DNA of 64,000 nucleotides, taken from assembly GCA_963693365.1 (NCBI GenBank), contig CAVNZM010000006.1:8432001-8496000 (forward strand), given 5' to 3'. Shown piece after piece: positions 12,780 to 27,572 of the stretch (position 1 is the stretch's first letter; each line of letters opens with the position of its first letter). A program made the position numbers and the translations under genes. The DNA is from Amoebidium appalachense (Eukaryota > Ichthyosporea). The notes below the pieces were generated by a model. The model saw only the letters and a list, made by a program, of their open reading frames with translations, did no database searches and was not told where the DNA came from.

Positions 12780-13735
<956 letters not shown>

Positions 13736-13867
13736 TTAAATTCTGTTGACGACCACTTCGCACGCGCACCCATACAACAAGCGCTTATTGAATATGCCTA
13801 CTTGCAGCAGCCCTTTGGCTGCTTGGAAAGGCTTTGTACGTACACTCGAGGCTCACACACACGCACA

Positions 13868-14722
<855 letters not shown>

Positions 14723-16384
14723 CTTTCTCCCTATTTCTTCCTCTGAGACTTACCCTGAGACTTACAATTGTGGCCAACAGATGTGATTTTACGCCAATCC
14801 AAAACGTTGTATGAAGCTGTAAAATGACCAACCAGCATTGTGTCTCCCTATACCAGCTATTCAAACCCTTCTTGTCCATTGGTCATTTTAGGTACAGTAG
14901 TTCTGCTATGCATATAAGCAATGGCATAGTGGGCCTATTAGACGATCTCGGCAAAGAAGCTCCAAAATCAAGACTGACATAGGGGCTCTTATCCAAGGGG
15001 AAAAGTGGATACTCTACAGAAATATATCATTTGAAATGTGTTAGGCGTGAGAACGATCCACATCCCATAATCGCGATTTGGCAAGGCGCTCTGGGGTCCA
15101 AGATTGTGACAAATTTCAAAAATGCAGAAAGCACTGGGTTGTTCGTTCATCAATATCAAAACAGAAATTGACGTATTTACAGCAAATAAACCAGTTTAAT
15201 TATAGTGATAAAATTTAAGAGAAAGATTAATAGCTGAAAACGGAATAGAACCGTCGTGGCATGATGGCGCATTTTATTTACAGTACCTGATCTGGACCCA
15301 GCAAATTACACAATAGAATAGTATACTAGCGGGGTCATGATGTACCTGCGAAAAATACAAGCCTATTACGGAACAAGTTTTAACCGCAGAGCGCATAAAT
15401 TCATATAGTATAAAACTCTGAAAACATACGTATACGGGAAAAAAAAAAACTGTCGTTTGTCTCAGCTTCTCATGGTCTTCCTTGGGCTTGAAGGATACCG
15501 AAAAAAATTGAAAAAACGATTCAAGCACCCGGCCGCGGCGCTGCGGCGACTGCGACCGCACTCAGGCTCGCCCTGATTGGTGGGTGGACATCTCTTTAAC
15601 TTCGAACTTTCTGCGTTCTCGGTCAGCGCTAATAGGCTATAAATATGTTGGCGTGTGTGTAGAGCTTATGCAGAAGAAATATCAAGATTTTTCCCTGGGA
15701 GCTTATATCGGGAGAAAAACTAAAGCAAATACGCATTTAGAGGTTTGGATCTTCTACATAAGCGTCTAGACCGGTAGTAGTATTTTACTGCGAATTTCTT
15801 TTCCTTCAGGGTTAGATCAAGATCCGTCAAGATGCCCATCCAACCAATGGATATGCTGAAATATCACGAACTTTCACCACCGCATCATCTTCCAAACATA
15901 CACCTGGTGCAAATGGCGCTCCAAAATGTACACTACAATAGATTGACCAGGAGTGTGTTCCGTAGAAACGCCAAGGAGTAACTCAAAGCCTTGCCCGCCA
16001 ATTTTTTTTCTCGCAGTCGTGGGTTACTTGGGTTTATCTGTCACCGTACACAGCCACCTGGCTTTTCTGACAGTTTCTGGGCGGCAGAGCATTAGCTTAG
16101 GTCAAAGCACAACCGATAAAAGAGAGACAAGAGCTTCTACCCCAACACACCAGCTAGAGGGGCGAATAGTGAAGTTCATATAACCAGCTATACACGTCCA
16201 CTTTTGCTACACGTCATTTTTTTTCCACATGCCAGAAAACATTTAAGTTTCAAAACACCTGGGTGTTAATCCACCAAAACACCAGTTAAGCGAAAGCACT
16301 CCTAGGCAAACCGTACACCCACACACATAAACAAGCACAACCACCCCGATGCAACCAAGCAGCTAAGAACGGATCACATGCAGC
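14723..16384. other. Unique intergenic DNA upstream of the Ser-rich gene
   Basis: AT-rich sequence with no gene I can support. A TATAAATA box-like string at 15638-15645 follows a CCAAT-type ATTGG at about 15578. It lies about 740 bp before the next start codon, so a link to that gene is speculative. Confidence 0.4.
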
Positions 16385-17569
16385 ATGCTTAGAATGATAG
16401 TCATGGAGAGGGAAGCAGCACGTCGTGCTGCCGGTCCACCCCACATAATCGCCCATCGTCGTTTTGCCGAATTAAGACAGCAGTTAAAGTCCGGGCAAAC
16501 CAAACTCTATTACGTGCACGAACGAACCGAGCATGGTCAAGCATGTCCGTGTGCAATGACCGATGCAGAGTTGAGAAAAAGACCATCCGCGTCACCGCTA
16601 TACCTTTGCAAGCAAAATTCATCTACCAGTCAGATTTCTGATCCAAACGACAAGGATGCGAACAACCAACAAGAGGAAAATCACGTTCGGCGAAAACTCT
16701 CCGACAAAATGGGGTTTCTTAGTACCTCGTGCGAAGACGGTGCATTCTCATCGATGTTTGGTTTTGGCAGCTCCAGCAGCCTAACATCACTTATCAACAA
16801 GAAAAAGCATTTATCCGCCGGTAGCCAGTTACAGCGGCAACACTCAACCTCAGCCCTGCAACCAACACAAAACTCTGGCACAGCGACGAGCCCAGTTATA
16901 CATCTCAGCAAGAAGAACAGTCTTCCTGCCAAGTTGACAGAAGCCAGAGACATGTATGTGCAAGCTTTTGACCTCACTCCGGTGAGCAACGAAAAGCTGC
17001 CTAATCCCAAGCCACAAAAACTCTTGTTGGAACCATCGGTTCCAGCATCTACATCACAGCACCACCATACACCGTTTGGGTTCGTTGATTCAAACGTCCT
17101 TGCGGCATTTTCTATGATTGACTCGCTTAGCTCGCCTTCGAACTCGAGCACGGAGAAGGTCGTCAGCGGAGGAAAGAGTGGATTGAAAGCAAGCGTGCCG
17201 CTTATACCCACACACGATCTTTTCAGAACTCCATCATCTGCACCTTCTTTAACAATAGCACCTTCCTTGTGTGTGATTGATGAGGGGAGCAAGACCAGCC
17301 GTGCAAAACTTCTACGAACACGAACTGAAGGGTTAAATTTAAACGATAGTATTTTTTGCTACCCGGAAACACACAGTTCTAAGCAGGATACACTGCGTTC
17401 TTTTTCTAATCCTGATGGCCTTAAGCCTATTGTTCCATCTGATGTTAACGAAAGGAGGCAGATGTATGCTTCGAATCAGTTTCATATGCCTGGGAAAAAG
17501 GGCCTGCAAAAGATGCAAAACTATGCACGGCAGACTATTAGACGGCTAAGTAGGAGCTTGGACTTGTAG
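16385..17569 (+). CDS. Ser-rich basic protein of unknown function, single-exon ORF
   Basis: A 394-residue ORF with ordinary composition, clearly unlike its low-complexity surroundings. The first ATG follows an in-frame TAA by about seven codons; the ATG at 16397 or 16406 could also be used. The N-terminus (about 1-60) is Arg/Ala/Glu-rich and likely helical. The middle is rich in Ser, Thr, Pro and Asn and likely disordered, with polyserine (GFGSSSSLTSL near 125) and Lys patches (NKKKH). The C-terminal 25 residues are basic and amphipathic (KMQNYARQTIRRLSRSLDL). No domain, signal peptide or membrane segment was seen. R/K-x-x-S sites are frequent, so a phosphorylated regulatory or scaffold protein is possible, but that is inference. 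It could also be the final exon of a longer gene. Confidence 0.65.
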   Translation: MLRMIVMEREAARRAAGPPHIIAHRRFAELRQQLKSGQTKLYYVHERTEHGQACPCAMTDAELRKRPSASPLYLCKQNSSTSQISDPNDKDANNQQEENHVRRKLSDKMGFLSTSCEDGAFSSMFGFGSSSSLTSLINKKKHLSAGSQLQRQHSTSALQPTQNSGTATSPVIHLSKKNSLPAKLTEARDMYVQAFDLTPVSNEKLPNPKPQKLLLEPSVPASTSQHHHTPFGFVDSNVLAAFSMIDSLSSPSNSSTEKVVSGGKSGLKASVPLIPTHDLFRTPSSAPSLTIAPSLCVIDEGSKTSRAKLLRTRTEGLNLNDSIFCYPETHSSKQDTLRSFSNPDGLKPIVPSDVNERRQMYASNQFHMPGKKGLQKMQNYARQTIRRLSRSLDL

Positions 17570-18360
17570 CATTGCTGGTATGTAAAAAGCAACTTTTTAA
17601 TGATAGGTCTTGTTGTTTTTTAAATCTGAGCCTTAGACTGTAATATTTGAATGTTATACACGATTCTGTTTAATATATCTCAGAGGTTATGGCAGGCACC
17701 TTCGCCATACTCTTCTTCAACTCTTTTATCAATACACCGAAACTCTGTTCTTTGCCTATATGATCCTTTCAGCAACTCCCCTCCACCCCAACCACACACA
17801 CACTCACTCACTAACTCTATATCTCTCTCTCCCCCTCTCTTTCTCCCACCGCCCCCCCCCCCCCCCCCCCCCGCCCTCTTTCTCTCTTTCTGCCGCCCCC
17901 CCTCGCCCCCCCCCCCCCCCCCCCCCCCCCCCTCCCCCCTCCCTCTCTCTTTCTTAGGTGGCAACGGTGGAGATTACCAGATACTCTGTCTCCTTTATCT
18001 ACTCTATACCTTTCTTGTTTCTTGCTGATTGCTTACTGCTGCTGGTTCCGTACCCCCGGCAATGTTCACGGCTCTTGCCTGTGATGTCTGCTCGCCTATA
18101 TATGTAACCCCAGACGTCTCTGAAAAAAGAGGAATGGCCAACCCAAGTTCAGTTGCCGTGAGCAGTATACCTCAGTTTAGTTTCACAAAAAGATTGTGGA
18201 TGACCTGGACACTGGCCCTTTGAGGCTGTGCCCCGCAAAACACTTTGTTTTCGTTTGAGTAGTCTAATATAGACTGTAGACTCTAACACCTCCTATACAA
18301 TTCTACTAATGACCTGAGACTGTAAAGCGTTACAACCTAAAGAGCTTCCGTTTGATTTTA
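17570..18360. other. Downstream region with C tracts
   Basis: Sequence after the Ser-rich ORF. C tracts interrupted by CT-rich bases lie at 17848-17873 and 17896-17940. A 64-residue open frame at 18029-18223 has no recognisable feature. No clear AATAAA was found within 200 bp of the stop. Confidence 0.35.
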
Positions 18361-18440
18361 GTGTTTTTGTGACGCTTTGTGTTTTTGCTTGTGATTTCTC
18401 GGCCTCCATAATTCCACCCCTTTAATGCATACATCCCCGC
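18361..18440 (+). repeat. Dispersed poly(C)-terminated element D, partial copy
   Basis: Contains GTGACGCTTTG and CTCCATAATTCCA, then TTAATGCATACATC followed at once by C-rich sequence. The same ordered blocks occur near 23090-23155, and the last block near 22490, 28870 and 29360. Confidence 0.6.
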
Positions 18441-18536
18441 CCCCCCCACCCCCTGTCCTTAACACAAACAAACATATCCGCAGGTTCACTGCCTCTTCTC
18501 TCTAAGCTACACGACTCCACAGATTGCGAGCAGCCC

Positions 18537-18720
18537 ATGTGCGCATGCACGGTTGTGTATGTGTGTGCACGTGTGTGCGTGTGCGCGTGTGTATGTGCGT
18601 GCGTGCGTGCGTGCGTGTGTGTGTGTGTGTACTATGTGCGTGTGCGCGTGCGTGCACGCGTTGAGATTGCGTGTGTGTGCAATGCGCAGGTGCGCCCCAG
18701 TACGTGTACGTGTGTGCGCC
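18537..18720. repeat. Degenerate (TG)n/(CG) alternating purine-pyrimidine tract
   Basis: TGTGTGCGTG-type alternation for about 180 bp with long GCGTGC runs, followed by a G/C-rich patch at 18736-18800. Alternating purine-pyrimidine DNA of this kind can adopt Z-form. Confidence 0.8.
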
Positions 18721-18800
18721 ATCATGATCATGCTGGCTCGGCCCGGCCGGAGCCGGGCCGGGAGCCGCGCGCGCGGCAGACCTAGTGGGCCCCGGGATTC

Positions 18801-19755
18801 GGGAATCGGGGATAACTCTTTATGGTTAAACGTTCTGATCAACGGTTGGCCTAATCTTTTCCACCAATCACAATGATTACTCACACTTTTTCGCGCCAAA
18901 ATGCTACCAATATCACGGAGGGTGCACAGAAAACAGAAAATGCAGGAGGCAGGAAAGGTAGGAAGGGGAAGAGCCTCGGACGTGCCAGCCACCAGGGCCA
19001 TGTTATGGAATTAAGTAACGACAGGATTGAGATGAGACACATGAGAACTAACTAACCAACTGAGTTGACATTTACTTTGGTCACAAACCGAGGCCGCTAG
19101 GGCTGTGTGTAAGGAAACAGCAATGAAGCAAAGAGGAAAGATGTAACGTTGAAAGTTTAGGCAGTTGCCTCGAGCAGAAGTGTAGTAGGGAATAGGAGCC
19201 TGTCAAAACTTTTTGACACACACGCGCTCGCAATCTTTCTAGCGGTAAGGAGAAACTGGACCAACCCTAATCACAACGGACTCCCTCGTGGTGCTACAAA
19301 AGACAAGCAAGGTGCTAAAAGATCATGTTCCGGGATTTTTACCGGGGGAGGCCAGCATAGACAAGAACATACAAGCACACAGAAGCACGTAAAAGCATAT
19401 AAGAGGAAAGCAAGAACACCGAAAAAATGAACTGGGAGAAGGAACAGGAAGAGGAAGCTAGGGCGACGGCAGAGTCATATGCAGAGTAAGTGATTTGTGT
19501 TTTTTGGGTGGCCGTTAACAATTCTTCGTTTCCTACCTCTTCTCTTAGATCTTCACCCGCATTAATATAAAAGTGTTTTCATGCTCCCGTTCTTTCGACA
19601 AGCAACAGTGTAATTTGGATTTTTCGTTCTTTCATCACCTACTGTTACTTTGCCGATGTAGCTATTCAAAACATGGTCTGCACTACTTTTAACTGGATTC
19701 TCGTCTTTGAAATTGTGTTGTTGGATCTATCATAGGGGGTTGCCTAAGAACGGAA
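18801..19755. other. Unique intergenic DNA, no gene seen
   Basis: Ordinary base composition and no convincing ORF or splice pair. A CCAAT pentamer lies near 18864. Confidence 0.35.
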
Positions 19756-19757
19756 GT

Positions 19758-19794
<37 letters not shown>

Positions 19795-19830
19795 GGGGGG
19801 GGGGGGGGGGGGGCAGGGAGGGGGTCGTGA
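19756..19830. repeat. Long poly(G) tract
   Basis: About 33 G in a row (19758-19792), then G-rich sequence to 19813 broken by single A. Confidence 0.95.
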
Positions 19831-20138
19831 GGGGAGGGGGGATTTGTGATTACTAGACAAGGAGAAAGGAAAGAATGGACACGGGAAGGGGGCAGGGGGG
19901 AAGGGGGGGAAGGGGGGGGAGGGAGATGGGGCCTGTCTTAGATGGGAGCACTTTGATAGACTGATGTGGCAGCCTCGGCCAGATCCCCAGAGATTCATAC
20001 TTTAAATATCCTTTAAAGATGATTCTTTCAGTTTTTTTTAAGTGTTGAAGGGAGGAATCTGCTTTTCTGGATGTGAATAGGAACCCAGTCCCACTCGTCC
20101 CTATAAGGATCTTGATCTACCTGAATATTAACCTGTAG

Positions 20139-20266
20139 TGATTCTACCCCGAGAGTTGTTGATGTTGAAAGAGCATACTCAATGGTTGTTGAATGGTCGG
20201 TGCAATTATTTGGTTAACAGGCATCACTGGTGTGGCCATGGCGTTGAAACCCGGACGGCCTTTGGA
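20139..20266 (+). other. Possible exon-like sequence
   Basis: After a CTGTAG acceptor-like site, one frame reads DSTPRVVDVERAYSMVVEW with normal composition. A second piece (ITGVAMALKPGRPLE) ends at a GAG|GTAACT donor. The two are separated by only eight bases, so they cannot be two ordinary exons. Either one is real or both are chance. Confidence 0.2.
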
Positions 20267-20387
20267 GGTAACTTGAGCCACGGTGTTCTGTTTCGCTTCT
20301 CGGTTTTTAGTGTCGTTGCTTTTCAACTTCGGTTTTTGGTTTTGGTCTCAATGCTTCACCTCATCCGCGGCTAAGTCTTTCTTTGAA

Positions 20388-20710
20388 ACCTCCCCCCTCC
20401 CCCCCTCCCCCCCCCCCCCCCCCTCCCCTCCTCCCTCCTTTGAGGTGCCTCACTTAGCCTCCCCCCCCCCCAACCCCCCTCTCCCCCCTCCCCTTCCCCC
20501 TCCCTGCATGTCCCCACCCACCCACCCACCCACCCATAAATAACCCCCCCCCCCTCCCCCCCCCGTTTCATGTTGTTTCTGCGGAACCACAGGTGTGGGA
20601 AGGGGGGAGAGGGGGAGGGGGAGGGGGGAATTTGGTATTGTGGTAGCCAGGCAATCATATGTTCAGCGGTACGGATTAGGCTCTGTTTTTTCCGCACCGG
20701 ATGGAGTGGA

Positions 20711-20755
<45 letters not shown>

Positions 20756-20760
20756 AGGGA
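20388..20760. repeat. C tracts, (CCCA)n and poly(G)
   Basis: C-rich sequence at 20390-20510, CCCA repeats at 20515-20535, C runs to 20565, then about 40 G at 20713-20752. Confidence 0.95.
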
Positions 20761-20918
20761 AGGGGGATAGAGGGTGTATCTGTTTAATGGTAGCTTTGCT
20801 TTCATTCGTAGGATATTATGGAATAGAATGCTTTATTTTTCGTATATCTAATGCTCCCGATTCCCTATCACAACATGCTCGGTTTGTTCCTATGTTCCTA
20901 TACCTGCTCAATACTTTT

Positions 20919-20995
20919 CTCATGCCGTTGTTTTGTTTTTTTGCTTGCCGTTATTCTCATGCCGTTGTTTTTGTTTTTTTGCTTGCCGTTATTGA
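20919..20995. repeat. Tandem duplication of a 38-bp unit
   Basis: Two nearly identical copies run CTCATGCCGTTGTTTTG to GCTTGCCGTTATT. The second differs by one extra T. Confidence 0.85.
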
Positions 20996-21376
20996 TTTGT
21001 TGTGGTAGGTTGGCCGATGGTATTGGTTAATTTATTTCACCTTTAGCCGGTTGCCTGGAATAATCATCCACACCTTCGCGTACACATTTACCAGCATGTA
21101 GAACGAAAACATTTAGTTTAATTAGTGTGTGAAAACTGTTTTCTATTTGGTGGTGGGAAATCGGATTGTCACGTTGTCTTTGCATCGTTTCCTTTGCTGT
21201 TTTTTTTTTTTTTGAGGGGGGAGGGAGGGGACGGGGCAGGGGGTCACCCCACAAGTAATGTAGTTGTGCAACGTCTCGTTTCCATCTGCCCCTCCTCCCA
21301 CTCAAAGCCTCAGCTTGGAAGCCTGCCGCCTTCGTTTTATCTCCCCTTTCCATGTAACCTAAATAATATTATCCAG

Positions 21377-21631
21377 CCCCCCCCCCCCCCCCCCCCCCCC
21401 GGCACCCTTGCCCGCTTGCACACACACACACAGACACAAATATACACACACCACCCGTGCATGCGCATGCACACACACGCGCGCGCACACACACACAGAC
21501 GTGAACAAGCACACACACACACACACACATACACAAATGTGCACATACACATGAACAAACACGTGAGAACGCACCTGCACACTCACACACACGCACTCAC
21601 ATTAACACACACACACACACACGCACACGCC

Positions 21632-21704
<73 letters not shown>

Positions 21705-21851
21705 GTACACACATATACACACATGAATACACTCACACGGAAAGAAAGAAACACACACACACGAACACACCACACACGCACACACTTACACATGCACACA
21801 CACACCACCACCCATCTCTTCCTCCCACTACTCACACTCAAATGATTTGTA

Positions 21852-21896
<45 letters not shown>

Positions 21897-21897
21897 A
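21377..21897. repeat. C tract, (AC)n region, C tract
   Basis: C run at 21377-21400, degenerate then pure (AC)n at 21418-21820 (purest at 21640-21702), and a C run of about 43 bases at 21853-21896. Confidence 0.95.
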
Positions 21898-22327
21898 CCG
21901 TCCCTCCTCCCCTCCTTCTCGTCACTCCCTCCCCTTCACTCCCTCCTTCCCCCCTCCCTCCTCCCCCCTCCCTCCTCCCCCCCCCCCCCCCTCCAACCGC
22001 TCCTCCAACTTCCGCCACTTGTTCAGATGTCTCAGGCATAGGGAAAATGACAGCTGCAGTAACCACAGTCATGACGTAAGCCTCCGTCAGTGATGTTTCA
22101 TCTATGTTTATTCATCCCCCCCCCCCCCCCCCCCCCCCTTCCCCCCTTTCTTCTCCCTCTCTGTCCGTCTTCCTCTCCCCTTCTCCCCTTCCGTCCCCTC
22201 GCCCTCATGTTACTCCCCCCCCCCCCCCCTCCCCTCTTCCCCTCCCCCCCCCCTCCCCCCTCCCTCCCCCCCCCCCCCCCCCCCCCCCCAGCACCAGCAC
22301 CATCGCTTCCTTCTGTCTCTCCTACCT

Positions 22328-22363
<36 letters not shown>

Positions 22364-22380
22364 CCAACCCCTCCTGCTTC
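21898..22380. repeat. C-rich desert
   Basis: C tracts with CTCC interruptions at 21935-21990, 22117-22140, 22214-22290 and 22330-22362. A short unique island at 21995-22115 has no coding feature. Confidence 0.9.
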
Positions 22381-22505
22381 TGGATAATGGGTTCTGCTCA
22401 AGTGCCTGTTGCCTGCACATTTGTGTTGCTTCGGTTTTTTATATTTTTATTTTTTTTAGCGTTGAGCGTTGTTTCCATATTCTCACCCTCTGATGCATAC
22501 ATCCT
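22381..22505 (+). repeat. Dispersed element D, copy with both ends
   Basis: Starts with ATAATGGGTTCTGCTCAAGTG, continues through TGCCTGCACATTTGTG, and ends CACCCTCTGATGCATACATC directly before C-rich sequence. It is flanked by C tracts on both sides. Confidence 0.7.
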
Positions 22506-23013
22506 CCCCCTCTCCCCCCCCCCCCCCTCCCCCCCCCCCCCCCCCCCCCCCCCCTCCCGGCCCCCCTTTTCTCTCATATACAGACCCACTTCGGGTCCCT
22601 CCCCCATGCCCATGCCCCACGCGCCCAACCCAACTCACACACCCACCCACACAGTCACCCACTCCAACCCACCCCGACATCATAAGGAAAAGCACAATAC
22701 ATCACACAATGATTCCAAAACATAGAATGCACACGAGGAATAAGGCAATAACTTGAAGCTGATGAATCTGACAGGATTGCAATGGAAGAAGAAGAAGAAG
22801 TTACGGAATCCCGATCTGTTCAAATGACGGTACAGAACCCCCCCTTCCCCCCCCCTCCCCCCCCCCCTCCCCCCCCCCCCCTCCCCCCCTCCCCCCCTCC
22901 CCCCCCCCCCCCCCCCCCCCCCCGGGCGCCCCCGAGGCTCTTCTGTCTCTTCCCCCCCCCCCTCCCCCTCCTCCCCCCCCCCTCCCCCCCCCCCCCCCCC
23001 CACCTTCTCCCCC
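22506..23013. repeat. C tracts with a small unique island
   Basis: C tracts at 22518-22557, 22840-22923 and 22955-23002. The island at 22565-22830 has no supported gene. Confidence 0.9.
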
Positions 23014-23150
23014 CTGATGATGGACTCTGCTCAAGTGTCTTCTTCCTGCACGCTTAAATTGTTTGATTTTGGATTTCCCACTTTTGTGACGTTTTGTTGT
23101 TGCTCTTTGTTGTCTCCTCCATATTTCCAACCCTCTAATGCATACATCAC
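23014..23150 (+). repeat. Dispersed element D, full-length copy
   Basis: Runs from CTGATGATGGACTCTGCTCAAG through TTGTGACGTTTTG and CTCCATATTTCC to CTCTAATGCATACATC, followed by C-rich sequence. It is about 137 bp and the best reference copy in the window. Confidence 0.75.
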
Positions 23151-23184
23151 CCCCCCCACCTTCTCCCTCCCTCCTCCTCCCCCC

Positions 23185-23310
23185 CTAATGATGGGCTCTG
23201 TTCAAGTGTCTTCTGGCTGCCCGTTTTTATCTATTCCCTTTTATGGTTCAATGTCGTTTTTTTTTTTGGGGGGGGGGGGGTGTGGCGTTTTGTATTTTGA
23301 CCTATGGCGT
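23185..23310 (+). repeat. Dispersed element D, 5' part
   Basis: Begins CTAATGATGGGCTCTGTTCAAG and diverges after about 60 bases into a T run followed by a G run (23261-23280). The usual TGCATACATC end is missing. Confidence 0.65.
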
Positions 23311-23327
23311 CTCGTCTTCCCCCCCCA

Positions 23328-23368
<41 letters not shown>

Positions 23369-23465
23369 TCCCCCCCTTCCCCCTAATCACCTTCCCCTCT
23401 TTCTTCTTTCCTCCCCCTCCCCCCCCCCCCCTCCCTCCCTCTCCCCTCCCCCTTTCCCACTTGTG
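23311..23465. repeat. C-rich tract
   Basis: C run of about 35 bases at 23333-23366, followed by C/T-rich sequence to 23460. Confidence 0.95.
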
Positions 23466-23578
23466 TTCGTTCTCTCATGATGCTCACTCATTTCCTTTTT
23501 GAATTTTCCAATATATGTTGGATGTCTTGCACCGTGTTCTTCACAATGTGTTGTTATACTTGGTGCCGTATACTGATT

Positions 23579-23805
<227 letters not shown>

Positions 23806-24099
23806 GTGTGCTTGCCGAAACCTTGCCCTTATTTTATGTTCACACAGTTGTTTCCTCATACCGCCTCCTCAAATAACCAAAGGTTGTAAATCGTCACAAC
23901 TTAAAATTCAAAAGGGCTTATAATTTTAGATTAATCATTCGACCAATCAGGTCGCTTCACCTAGTGGTACCTTGACGCAAGAATTGGCAGACAGAGTTAT
24001 GGATGGCATTCCGTGGCCCATATATGGCATTGCACCATATACTGGGTAAGCCCCCCCTCCCCCCCTCCCCTTTCCGCCCCCGTCTCCCACCCACCCACC

Positions 24100-24208
24100 C
24101 CCCCACACACACACACACACAGAGAGAGAGAGAAAAAAAGAGGGGGGGGGGGGGGGGGAGGGGGGAGAGAGAGAGGGGGGGGGGGGGCAGGGAGGGATGG
24201 GGAAGAGG

Positions 24209-24263
<55 letters not shown>

Positions 24264-24395
24264 AGGGGGAGAGAGAGAGAGAGGGAGAGGGAGAGAGGGA
24301 GAGAGGGAGAGAGAGGGGGGGAGAGAGAGGGAGAGAGAGAGAGAGGGAGAGAGAGAGAGAGAGAGAGACAGAGAGAGACGCAGAGACGGAGAGAT
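24100..24395. repeat. (AC)n, (GA)n and G tracts
   Basis: Short (AC)n, G runs at 24143-24190 and (GA)n with GGGA interruptions to 24372. Confidence 0.95.
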
Positions 24396-24840
24396 GCATT
24401 CTTTCCAATTTTCCACACCCACTTTACCGGTTTTCGCTCTTCAATGATAATTAAAAAATGCATCGAGCTAAAAAGTCGAAACCAGAAAGAAATGGTGCAG
24501 GTATTTCCAAGCAACCTCAAAGGCCCCAATCGGTGGCTTCTGTTAAAAATTAAATTCATTGGGGCCAATCGGAATCACCATGTCGTTATTGTATCATGTC
24601 GTATTGAATCCACGTCAACCAATCATTTATCCATTGTTCTGTAGTCCTTGGAACCTTCTAGTTGTCCTGTTGTCTCTCATGTCGAAATCACTAGTTCTAT
24701 ATGTTGCCCACCTTGTCGTATACCATTTATGTCCTGTTGTCGGTCATGTCGTATTCTGCATACCATTCACATCGGCTCGCTGTATTAACATTCTGCGTCA
24801 ACAGAACGGATCCGCCTTACGAATCCATCCCACCAAGAGG
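24396..24840. other. Unique island with a possible short first exon
   Basis: An ATG at 24459 opens a short basic frame (MHRAKKSKPERNGAG) that ends at a GCAG|GTATTT donor near 24498. Several CCAAT/ATTGG pentamers lie within 120 bp downstream. Nothing ties it to a downstream exon, so I do not call a gene. Confidence 0.2.
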
Positions 24841-24854
24841 TGTGTGTGTGCCTC

Positions 24855-25060
24855 CCCCTTTACCCCCCCCCTCCCCCCCCCCCTCCACCCCCACCATCAC
24901 CCTACCACCCCACCACCACCACCCCCACCCAACCCCTCCCCGAACCCCTCCCCCCCCCCCCCCCCTCTCTCCCTCCCCGCCCTCCCCCCCCCCCCCCTCC
25001 CCCCCTCCCCCCCTCCCCCTCCCTCCCACCCTCCCCCCCCCTCCCCTCTCCCCCCTGGTC
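24855..25060. repeat. C tracts with CCCA/CCAC interruptions
   Basis: C-dominated sequence throughout, with no coding signal. Confidence 0.9.
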
Positions 25061-25114
25061 TCTCCGTATTCCCGGTTAGTTTATATCCTCCTCGATGACA
25101 AGAAGTATCTGTCT

Positions 25115-25242
<128 letters not shown>

Positions 25243-25480
25243 TGAAGCGGAATCCACCCATCCCTGGGTTTATATCGCGGCATTTTTTTCTTCTGTGTGT
25301 GCACGAATGCGTATGAGTAAACGGACATTCATATAGGTGGTGGGAAAGACAGCCTTTTTTTTTTCATTCCTTACTTCCTTACCTCCCGTTCTCTTGCTTT
25401 CCCCCGTCTTTTTGTTTGGGGAGAGGGGGGGAGGACGGGGGGAGGGGGGAGGAAGGGGAAAAGGAGAGATGGGGAACAGG

Positions 25481-25483
<3 letters not shown>

Positions 25484-25528
<45 letters not shown>

Positions 25529-25600
25529 TGAGAGTATGGTGCCAAGGTTGGGAAAGGAGGGGGTGGGGGGGGGGGGGGGAGGGGGGGGGAGGGGGGGAGT
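25484..25600. repeat. (GT)n and G tracts
   Basis: (GT)n at 25482-25526 and G runs at 25565-25600. Confidence 0.95.
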
Positions 25601-25625
25601 GATAGTGACTGTTTCATGCACACAG

Positions 25626-25703
25626 TTGCATGGGCCGGTCAACCCTTTGAAAGCTACATTTACAACATCACTGTGACCCCACACACTGACCCTGCAACAA
25701 ATA
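25626..25703 (+). CDS. Candidate 78-bp symmetrical exon, extracellular-like
   Basis: Lies between a CACACAG acceptor and an A|GTAAGC donor. It reads VAWAGQPFESYIYNITVTPH then TDPATN in one frame, with both splice phases equal to 1. The peptide has a sequon and the look of a beta-strand from an Fn3 or lectin-type domain, but at 26 residues this is only an impression. Phase 1-1 matches the style of the acidic gene at 31-38 kb, though no exon links them directly. Confidence 0.4.
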
Positions 25704-25721
25704 GTAAGCATCCTCTCCCTT

Positions 25722-26900
<1,179 letters not shown>

Positions 26901-27099
26901 TGTTGCATAATCTGTATATAGGTGTCTGCATGCCCATCCATGTAATATGTATGTACTAAGTGTCTTTCTACTTCGTGATCGGTTTCCTGTCCCCCTCTCC
27001 CGTCTCTCTCCACAGCAGTGCCCCCCCCCCCTTCCTCTCTCTCTCGCTCACCCCTTTTCCTTTTTAACCCCCCCCCCCCCCCCCCCCCCCCTTTGGAAG

Positions 27100-27572
27100 G
27101 TTAAGAAAACGAAAGACATAGCAAATGAAAGAAAGGAGGCAAAGAAAACCGCCTTCTTTGGCCGTCCGTTGTGGTGAGTTCTCTTTTAGTTTCCTTATTT
27201 AGCCACCAGGCTTCCTTATTTGGGCACCGGATCTCCTTATTTAGTTACCGGATTTCCTTAATTAGTCATCGGGTTTCCTTATTTAGGCACCGGGTTTCCT
27301 TTTAGAGGCACAGAGTTTCCTTATTTAGTCACTGAGCACATCAATCTCCTTTAGTAATATGGACGATACCTGCCCCTTCCCCTGCTTTTTGTCACCAAAT
27401 TTCTTTATTTAGGCCCCGGGTTTCCTTTTTTAGGCACCACATTTCCTTTTTAATCTCTGAGCACACTTCCCATGCAGTGATATGGACGATACCTGGTCCC
27501 CCCCTGCCACCGATTCAGTCTTCAGCAGTCCTGAAAATCACCACCCGCACCGCAACGAAAAAATCCAAGAAG
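27100..27572 (+). CDS. Two candidate exons at the 5' side of the acidic gene
   Basis: The first piece, 27100-27173, follows a C tract and a GGAAG acceptor. It encodes a Lys-rich helix (VKKTKDIANERKEAKKTAFF) and ends at a consensus GTG|GTGAGT donor in phase 2. The second, 27478-27572, follows an ATGCAG acceptor and needs exactly one base to complete its first codon. Joining them keeps one frame into DMDDTWSPPATDSVFSSPEN and on to an AAG|GTACGT donor in phase 1. The D-D-T-W motif resembles the acidic-Trp motifs of the 32-38 kb exons, so this is probably the same transcription unit. No exon was found that accepts the phase-1 end directly. Confidence 0.45.
27188..27470. repeat. Minisatellite of ~22-25 bp units between the two exons
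   Basis: About nine degenerate copies of TTTCCTTATTTAGGCACCGG lie in the intron between the two candidate exons. Inside it, near 27345-27400, sits a decayed copy of the next exon's start (TTTAG, then ATGGACGATACCTG), which matches the real exon at 27482. Confidence 0.8.

Noticed and set aside
15274-15769. Frames of 61-95 residues near a TATAAATA string
   Set aside because: Composition is AT-driven and no gene structure supports them; the TATA-like string alone does not make a promoter.
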